From NCBI GenBank assembly GCA_027451305.1, contig DAIDJQ010000125.1:1-19169 (forward strand): DNA of 19,169 bases, read 5' to 3'. This document shows positions 14,601 to 19,169 of this stretch, piece by piece (within the stretch, counting starts at the first letter, position 1; every line of letters starts with the position of its first letter). Source of the stretch: Cellulomonas sp. Lineage in GTDB: Bacteria; Actinomycetota; Actinomycetes; Actinomycetales; Cellulomonadaceae. The notes beneath the pieces are model-generated. The model worked only from the letters and a program-made list of their open reading frames with translations. It was not told the DNA's origin and made no database searches. The position numbers were made by a program, and so were the translations under genes.

Positions 14601-14971
14601 GGACGCGGTCGCTCGACGGGCGCGGCTCCACCCCGTCGCTGGGCGGCGCGAGTCCGCGAGGTCCACTCGCGCATGCGCGCCGGGTACCCGGTGCGCTGCA
14701 CGTCGTACACCGGGATGCCGAGCTCCCGTGCGATCGACCCCGCCGTCCTGGCGTCCGGGACCCGGCGCCGGGTCCACTCCCCGTCGGTCGCGACCAGCAT
14801 CACGGTGGTCGGCGTCACATGGGTGGCGGGCTCGACGTACGCCTCGACGCCCACCCGGGTCGCCACGAACTCGCGCAGGTAGGTCACCGTCGCCTCGCGA
14901 GCCTTGCGGTCCGTGGGCGCGGCAACGGCACCAGCCGCAGGGGCAGGCCGACGTCGACGGAACCACGCCAC
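14597..14971 (-). CDS. Hypothetical protein (124 residues), basic N-terminus
   Basis: A small soluble protein starting MAWFRRRRPAP. After a short Ala/Pro linker comes a compact domain (about 22-107) with TYLREFVATRVGVEAYVEP, TVMLVATDGEWTRRRVPD and IPVYDVQRTGYPARMREW. I recall proteins of this layout in Micrococcales annotated only as hypothetical or, without basis, as oxidoreductases. No catalytic motif or membrane segment is seen. The GTG at 14971 lies 6 nt after TAGGCT, a -10-like hexamer, so the mRNA is probably leaderless. It converges with pepA and is divergent from lpdA (178 nt between starts). Confidence 0.75.
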   Translation of the reverse strand: MAWFRRRRPAPAAGAVAAPTDRKAREATVTYLREFVATRVGVEAYVEPATHVTPTTVMLVATDGEWTRRRVPDARTAGSIARELGIPVYDVQRTGYPARMREWTSRTRAAQRRGGAAPVERPRP

Positions 14972-14977
14972 GGCCCG

Positions 14978-14983
14978 AGCCTA
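14978..14983 (-). promoter_or_regulatory. -10 box for a leaderless hypothetical-protein mRNA
   Basis: TAGGCT on the minus strand, 6 nt before the GTG at 14971; no Shine-Dalgarno sequence in between. Confidence 0.55.
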
Positions 14984-15029
14984 CCGGCGCGACCAGCACA
15001 CTCGTGGGGATCGTCGCAGACTCAAAACA

Positions 15030-15045
15030 TGGGACGAATGTCTCA
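15030..15045. promoter_or_regulatory. DosR-box-like imperfect palindrome upstream of lpdA
   Basis: TGGGAC-GAAT-GTCTCA has five of six arm positions paired. The core GGGAC-N4-GTCTC differs from the GGGAC-N4-GTCCC arms of DosR/DevR boxes at one base. It lies about 104 bp before the lpdA start and 59 bp before the divergent gene. Candidate operator; the regulator is unknown. Confidence 0.35.
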
Positions 15046-15135
15046 GGGATCACACCCGTCTGCGCCGGGCACCGGTTCGATCAGCACGGTCGGTGATGAC
15101 AAGATGGACGTTGGACCTAGATCCCTTGTCAAAAC

Positions 15136-15141
15136 GAGGAG
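15136..15141 (+). promoter_or_regulatory. Ribosome binding site deciding the lpdA start
   Basis: GAGGAG, 7 nt before the GTG at 15149, in a frame that is open well upstream. Confidence 0.7.
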
Positions 15142-15148
15142 CAGCGCT

Positions 15149-16528
15149 GTGGCCGACACCCACGCTTTCGACATCGTCGTCCTGGGCGCAGGGAGTGGTG
15201 GCTACGCCGCCGCACTGCGTGCCGCGGAGCTCGGCAAGAGCGTGGCGCTCGTCGAGGCCGACAAGGTGGGTGGCACCTGCCTGCACCGCGGCTGCATCCC
15301 CACGAAGGCTCTGCTGCACGCGGCCGAGCTGGCCGACGACGCACGGGAAGGTGCGCACCTGGGCGTGCACACCACCCTCGACCGCATCGACATGGGCGAG
15401 GTGAACCAGTACCGGGACGGCGTCGTCGCGCGGCTCTACAAGGGTCTGCAGGGGCTCGTCTCGTCCCGCAAGATCGAGGTGGTGCAGGGCTGGGGCACGC
15501 TGACCGGCCCGAACACGGTCCAGGTCGGCGACCGGACCCTCACCGGTGAGCACATCGTCCTGGCGTCCGGCTCGTACGCCCGGTCGCTGCCCGGCCTGGA
15601 GATCGGCGGGCGCGTGATCACCTCCGACCAGGCGCTGCAGCTGGACTGGATCCCGAAGAGCGCGATCATCCTCGGCGGCGGGGTGATCGGCTCGGAGTTC
15701 GCCAGCGTGTGGCGCTCGTTCGGCGCCGAGGTGACGATCGTCGAGGCGCTCCCCCACCTGGTCCCCAACGAGGACGAGGCGCTGTCCAAGGCGTTCGAGC
15801 GTGCGTTCCGCAAGCGCGGGATCGGGTTCTCCGTGGGCGTGCGGTTCGCCGGCGTGACCCAGAACGACGACGGTGTGCACGTGTGGCTCGAGGACGGCAA
15901 GACGTTCGACGCGGACGTGCTGCTCGTCGCCGTCGGTCGCGGCCCCGCCACCTCCGGCCTGGGCTACGAGGAGCAGGGCGTCCGGATGGACCGCGGCTTC
16001 GTCCTGACCGACGAGCGGCTGCACACGGGCGTCGCCAACGTCTACGCGGTCGGAGACATCGTGCCCGGGCTCCAGCTCGCGCACCGCGGCTTCGCGCAGG
16101 GCATCTTCGTCGCCGAGGAGATCGCCGGTCTCAACCCGGCGCCGATCGTCGAGTCCGGCATCCCGCGCGTCACCTACTCCAACCCCGAGGTCGCCTCCGT
16201 CGGCCTGACCGAGGCGAAGGCACGCGAGACGTACGGCGCGGACGGCGTCGTGACGCTCGAGTACAACCTCGGCGGCAACGGCAAGAGCCAGATCCTCGGC
16301 ACCCAGGGATTCGTCAAGCTGGTGCGCCAGGTGGACGGCCCCGTGGTCGGGATGCACATGATCGGGGCTCGTGTCGGCGAGCTCGTGGGCGAGGCCCAGC
16401 TGATCGTCAACTGGGAGGCCTACCCGGAGGACGTCGCGAACCTCGTGCACGCCCACCCGACGCAGGACGAGGCCATCGGCGAGGCGTTCCTCGCCCTGGC
16501 CGGCAAGCCGCTGCACGCGCACAACTGA
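15149..16528 (+). CDS. lpdA: Dihydrolipoyl dehydrogenase (E3)
   Basis: The FAD-dependent E3 of 2-oxoacid dehydrogenase complexes, which reoxidises dihydrolipoyl groups with NAD. It has 459 residues from the GTG at 15149. It shows the FAD-binding GAGSGGY (13-19), the redox disulfide GGTCLHRGC (C44, C49), the NAD-binding GGGVIGSEF and the C-terminal active-site base HAHPTQDE (H436, E441). It lies 27 nt upstream of sucB and is almost certainly in one operon with it, so E3 is made with its E2 partner. The upstream open frame is rejected because a good ribosome binding site precedes 15149 and relatives start a few residues before the FAD motif. Confidence 0.97.
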   Translation: MADTHAFDIVVLGAGSGGYAAALRAAELGKSVALVEADKVGGTCLHRGCIPTKALLHAAELADDAREGAHLGVHTTLDRIDMGEVNQYRDGVVARLYKGLQGLVSSRKIEVVQGWGTLTGPNTVQVGDRTLTGEHIVLASGSYARSLPGLEIGGRVITSDQALQLDWIPKSAIILGGGVIGSEFASVWRSFGAEVTIVEALPHLVPNEDEALSKAFERAFRKRGIGFSVGVRFAGVTQNDDGVHVWLEDGKTFDADVLLVAVGRGPATSGLGYEEQGVRMDRGFVLTDERLHTGVANVYAVGDIVPGLQLAHRGFAQGIFVAEEIAGLNPAPIVESGIPRVTYSNPEVASVGLTEAKARETYGADGVVTLEYNLGGNGKSQILGTQGFVKLVRQVDGPVVGMHMIGARVGELVGEAQLIVNWEAYPEDVANLVHAHPTQDEAIGEAFLALAGKPLHAHN

Positions 16529-16555
16529 GCAGAGTCGAAGGAGACCGGAGTCGTC

Positions 16556-18367
16556 ATGTCCCAGAACGTGCAGCTTCCCGCGCTCGGTGAGTCCGTCACC
16601 GAAGGCACCGTCACCCGTTGGCTGAAGAACGTCGGTGACCGGGTGGAGGTCGACGAGCCGCTGCTCGAGATCTCCACCGACAAGGTCGACACCGAGATCC
16701 CCTCGCCGTTCGCCGGCGTGGTGGAGCAGATCCTGGTGCCGGAGGACGAGACCGCCCAGGTGGGCGCCGTGCTCGCCGTGATCGGCGACGGCACGGGAGC
16801 CGCACCTGCCGGTGACGGCGGTGCCGGACAGGCCGAGCAGACGGAACCCCAGGAACCCCCGCAGCAGCCGACGGAGCAGCGCGAGGAAGCGGCGCCCGCC
16901 CCTGTCGCCGAGCCGGCCGCGGAGGCCGTCCCTGCTCAGGGTCAGGACTCGGGAGGTTCCGGCCAGGAGGTTCGGCTGCCGGCTCTGGGCGAGTCCGTGA
17001 CGGAGGGGACCGTCACCCGCTGGCTGAAGCAGGTGGGTGACGCGGTCGAGGTGGACGAGCCCCTCCTGGAGATCTCCACGGACAAGGTGGACACTGAGGT
17101 CCCGTCGCCGTTCGCGGGCACCGTGCAGCAGATCCTGGTGCAGGAGGACGAGACCGCCCAGGTGGGCGCCGTGCTCGCCCTGATCGGTACCGGTGCCCCA
17201 GCCGCCGCACCAGCGGTTCAGCAGGCTCCGCCCACCTCGGAGCCCGCGCCGGCACCCGTTGCCGCGCCGGAACCCCAGGTTGTGCCGGTGCCCGTCGCTG
17301 CGACCCCGGCGCCGGCTGCCGTCCCGGCAGCACCCGCTCCGGTGCCGGCCACCGCACCGGCCGCACCGGCGCCGACCGTCACCGCTCCCCTTGTGGAGCA
17401 GACCGCCTCCGGCGCGTACCTCACGCCGCTCGTCCGCAAGCTGGCCGCGGAGAAGGGTGTGAACACCGCCGCCCTGACCGGCACCGGGGTCGGCGGGCGC
17501 ATCCGCAAGGAAGACGTGCTCGAGGCGGCGGCACGCGCGCAGGCCGAGCGCGCAGAGGTTGCACGCCGTGCCGCCGAGAAGGTCGCCCCCGCTCCGGCCC
17601 CGACGGCGCCCGCCGCCGCCAAGCCGGCCGCGGTACCTGCCGTCTCGCCGCTTCGTGGCACCACCGAGAAGGCGAGCCGCCTGCGGCAGATCATCGCCGA
17701 GCGGATGGTCGAGGCACTGCACACGCAGGCGCAGCTGACCACCGTCGTCGAGGTCGACGTCACCAGGGTCGCGCGGCTGCGTGCCCGCGCCAAGGACTCG
17801 TTCAAGGCACGTGAGGGTGTCAACCTCACGTTCCTGCCCTTCTTCGTGCTGGCCGCCGTCGAGGCGCTCAAGGCCTACCCGAAGGTCAACGGTGTGCTCG
17901 AGGGCAACGAGATCACCTACCACGGCAGCGAGAACGTGGGCATCGCCGTGGACACCGAGCGTGGGCTCCTCGTCCCCGTGATCCGCGACGCGGGCGACCT
18001 GAACCTCGCCGGTGTGGCCCGCAAGGTCGCCGACCTGGCGGCCCGGACCCGGGCCAACAAGGTGGGGCCCGACGAGCTGAGCGGCGCCACGTTCACGGTG
18101 ACCAACACCGGCTCGGGCGGTGCGATCATCGACACCCCGATCGTGCCCGGCGGCACGTCCGCGATCCTCGGCACCGGGACCATCGTCAAGCGCCCGGTCG
18201 TCGTGGCCGGCGAGGACGGCGCCGACGTGATCGCGATCCGCTCCATGTGCTACCTGTGCCTGTCGTACGACCACCGGCTGGTGGACGGCGCCGACGCATC
18301 GCGCTACCTCATGGCGATCAAGCGGCGGATCGAGGAGTGCGCGTTCGAGGCCGAGGTGGGGCTGTAG
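16556..18367 (+). CDS. sucB: 2-oxoglutarate dehydrogenase E2 (dihydrolipoamide succinyltransferase)
   Basis: Lipoate-bearing E2 core of a 2-oxoacid dehydrogenase complex; 603 residues. Order of domains: lipoyl domain 1 (5-77, lipoyl Lys 43 in STDKVDT), a Gln/Glu/Pro linker, lipoyl domain 2 (139-211, Lys 177), a long Ala/Pro linker (212-285), the peripheral-subunit-binding domain (about 287-324, TPLVRKLAAEKGVN and GRIRKEDVL), and the acyltransferase domain (about 365-600) ending in the catalytic DHRLVDG (H573, D577). This is the actinobacterial SucB/DlaT type. In mycobacteria the homologue serves pyruvate dehydrogenase, so the 2-oxoacid specificity is not certain. The ATG at 16556 has CGGAG 5 nt upstream and a stronger GAAGGAG at 12 nt. 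Confidence 0.95.
   Translation: MSQNVQLPALGESVTEGTVTRWLKNVGDRVEVDEPLLEISTDKVDTEIPSPFAGVVEQILVPEDETAQVGAVLAVIGDGTGAAPAGDGGAGQAEQTEPQEPPQQPTEQREEAAPAPVAEPAAEAVPAQGQDSGGSGQEVRLPALGESVTEGTVTRWLKQVGDAVEVDEPLLEISTDKVDTEVPSPFAGTVQQILVQEDETAQVGAVLALIGTGAPAAAPAVQQAPPTSEPAPAPVAAPEPQVVPVPVAATPAPAAVPAAPAPVPATAPAAPAPTVTAPLVEQTASGAYLTPLVRKLAAEKGVNTAALTGTGVGGRIRKEDVLEAAARAQAERAEVARRAAEKVAPAPAPTAPAAAKPAAVPAVSPLRGTTEKASRLRQIIAERMVEALHTQAQLTTVVEVDVTRVARLRARAKDSFKAREGVNLTFLPFFVLAAVEALKAYPKVNGVLEGNEITYHGSENVGIAVDTERGLLVPVIRDAGDLNLAGVARKVADLAARTRANKVGPDELSGATFTVTNTGSGGAIIDTPIVPGGTSAILGTGTIVKRPVVVAGEDGADVIAIRSMCYLCLSYDHRLVDGADASRYLMAIKRRIEECAFEAEVGL
16568..16786 (+). repeat. Lipoyl-domain coding repeat, copy 1
   Basis: Encodes residues 5-77 of SucB. 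It is in register with copy 2 at an offset of 402 bp. Positions 16741-16777 are identical, base for base, to 17143-17179, while codon choice differs over most of the rest. Confidence 0.85.
16970..17188 (+). repeat. Lipoyl-domain coding repeat, copy 2
   Basis: Encodes residues 139-211 of SucB, the same length (73 residues) as copy 1 and very similar in protein sequence, with a 37-bp stretch of perfect DNA identity at its end. Confidence 0.85.
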
Positions 18368-18374
18368 GAGCGGG

Positions 18375-18390
18375 ACGCCGGGACCGGCGT
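18375..18390 (+). other. Short hairpin between sucB and the epimerase gene
   Basis: ACGCCG-GGAC-CGGCGT forms a 6-bp stem in the 34-nt gap, ending right before the GAGGA ribosome binding site of the next gene. It could slow ribosomes, be a processing site or be a partial terminator; it may also be chance at this GC content. Confidence 0.3.
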
Positions 18391-18401
18391 GAGGACAGGC
18401 C

Positions 18402-19169
18402 GTGCGCATCGTCGTCGCCGGTTCGCACGGCCTGATCGGCAGCGCCCTGCTCCCCCACCTCGCGGAGTCCGGCCACGAGGTGCTTCGGCTGGTGCGTCGC
18501 ACGCCGTCCGGTGCCGACGAGCTGGCGTGGGACCCCGACACGGGTCGGCTGGATCCCACGCTGCTCGCCGGCGCGGATGCCGTGGTCAACCTGGCGGGCG
18601 TCAACGTCGGCACCCGACCGCTGACGCCCGCGCGGAAGCGTCAGGTGATCGCCTCCCGGCTGCGCACCACGGGGCTCCTCTCGGCGACCCTTGCGGCGAG
18701 CTCCGAGACGCCGCGTGTGCTGCTCCAGGCGTCGGGAATCGGCGCCTACGGCGATCGCGGCGACGACGTGCTGACCGAGTCCGAACCCCTCGGGCACACG
18801 TTCTTCGCCGACGTGGTGCGTCGCTGGGAGTCGGCCACGTCGACCGCCTCCGACGCGGGCGTCCGGGTTGTGCACCTGCGCAGCGGGATCGTGCTCAGCC
18901 CGCGGGGCGGCGCGCTCGGCCGGCTGCTGCCGCTGATCCGGCTCGGCCTCGGCGGCCCGCTCGGGTCCGGGCGGCAGTTCTGGGCGTGGATCACGCTCCT
19001 CGACGAGGTACGGGCCATCACCCACCTGCTCACCGCGGACGTCGAGGGGCCGGCCAACCTCGTCGCGGAGCCGGCCCGCAACGCCGACGTGGTCGCGGCG
19101 CTCGCCGCCGAATGGCACCGGCCGGCGGTGGTGCGAGCCCACGCCTGGGCGCTGCGGCTCGCGCTCGGC
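18402..19169 (+). CDS. TIGR01777-family NAD-dependent epimerase/dehydratase, cut by window edge
   Basis: The first 256 codons of an extended short-chain dehydrogenase-like protein of the TIGR01777 (YfcH/SulA-like) family; the stop lies beyond the window. It shows the N-terminal Rossmann motif VAGSHGLIGSAL (5-16), the active-site-region QASGIGAYGDRG with the family tyrosine, and GSGRQFWAWITLLDEV, the equivalent of the usual GSGxQxxSWIHxDD. The GTG at 18402 has GAGGA 6 nt upstream. It is 34 nt after sucB and probably in the same operon. In actinobacteria this gene commonly sits between the E2 gene and lipB-lipA, so a link to lipoate-dependent metabolism is suggested by context only. The substrate is unknown. 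Confidence 0.9.
   Translation, partial: MRIVVAGSHGLIGSALLPHLAESGHEVLRLVRRTPSGADELAWDPDTGRLDPTLLAGADAVVNLAGVNVGTRPLTPARKRQVIASRLRTTGLLSATLAASSETPRVLLQASGIGAYGDRGDDVLTESEPLGHTFFADVVRRWESATSTASDAGVRVVHLRSGIVLSPRGGALGRLLPLIRLGLGGPLGSGRQFWAWITLLDEVRAITHLLTADVEGPANLVAEPARNADVVAALAAEWHRPAVVRAHAWALRLALG

Noticed and set aside
15113..15124. Imperfect palindrome GGACCTAGATCC just before lpdA
   Set aside because: It matches in 10 of 12 positions but has no clear relation to the other palindromes. A short near-palindrome is likely by chance.
17192..17410. Low-complexity Ala/Pro-coding tract in sucB considered as a separate repeat element
   Set aside because: It is the normal flexible linker of E2 proteins between the lipoyl and subunit-binding domains.
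15050..18613. Minus-strand open frame of 1187 codons covering lpdA and sucB
   Set aside because: It is antisense to two clearly real genes, its repeats mirror the duplicated lipoyl domains, and its composition is typical of GC-driven shadow frames.

Overview
The window is a GC-rich stretch of actinobacterial chromosome. Many starts are GTG, there are TANNNT -10 boxes with poor -35 boxes, and a DUF3043 protein, a class 2 PyrD and an actinobacterial-type two-lipoyl SucB are present. The gene content fits a Micrococcales organism such as a Cellulomonas relative; that placement is inference. No mobile element, CRISPR array, RNA gene or prophage is visible. From memory, the order cta genes - erpA - glycerate kinase - leucyl aminopeptidase - E2 - TIGR01777 epimerase resembles the Mycobacterium tuberculosis region around Rv2199c-Rv2218, so lipB and lipA probably lie just past the right edge.

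Layout. Positions 37-3109 (minus strand) hold the overlapping cytochrome c oxidase operon ctaC-ctaD-ctaF. Positions 3287-4695 (plus) hold a NifS/IscS-fold protein translationally coupled to a TusA-like protein. A strong hairpin separates them from convergent erpA and, further upstream on the same strand, a glycerate-kinase-family gene (4807-6471, minus). Positions 6543-8907 (plus) hold nadA, a DJ-1/PfpI protein and a hotdog thioesterase. An M20 dipeptidase (minus) is divergent from a DUF3043 membrane protein (plus). Positions 11027-13046 (minus) hold two small membrane proteins, then pyrD, then a 68-residue protein. pepA (plus) follows and converges with a 124-residue protein (minus). The window ends with lpdA-sucB-epimerase (plus), the last cut by the edge.

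How they fit together. Most genes are housekeeping: terminal respiration (aa3 oxidase), Fe-S assembly (ErpA and perhaps the NifS-like/TusA pair), NAD synthesis (NadA, itself a 4Fe-4S enzyme), pyrimidine synthesis (PyrD, feeding electrons to quinone), peptide turnover (PepA, M20) and lipoate-dependent 2-oxoacid dehydrogenase (Lpd, SucB).

The most unusual item is the NifS-like protein. The Schiff-base lysine of the family is an aspartate, and the whole protein contains no lysine, yet the persulfide-cysteine loop is intact and a TusA-like sulfur carrier overlaps its end. Other points of note are a set of GTG starts placed 6-8 nt after a -10 hexamer (leaderless or nearly so), two convergent gene pairs whose TGA stops sit as mirror images in hairpins, and two DosR-box-like palindromes upstream of ctaC and lpdA. 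No stretch over 300 bases lacks a gene.
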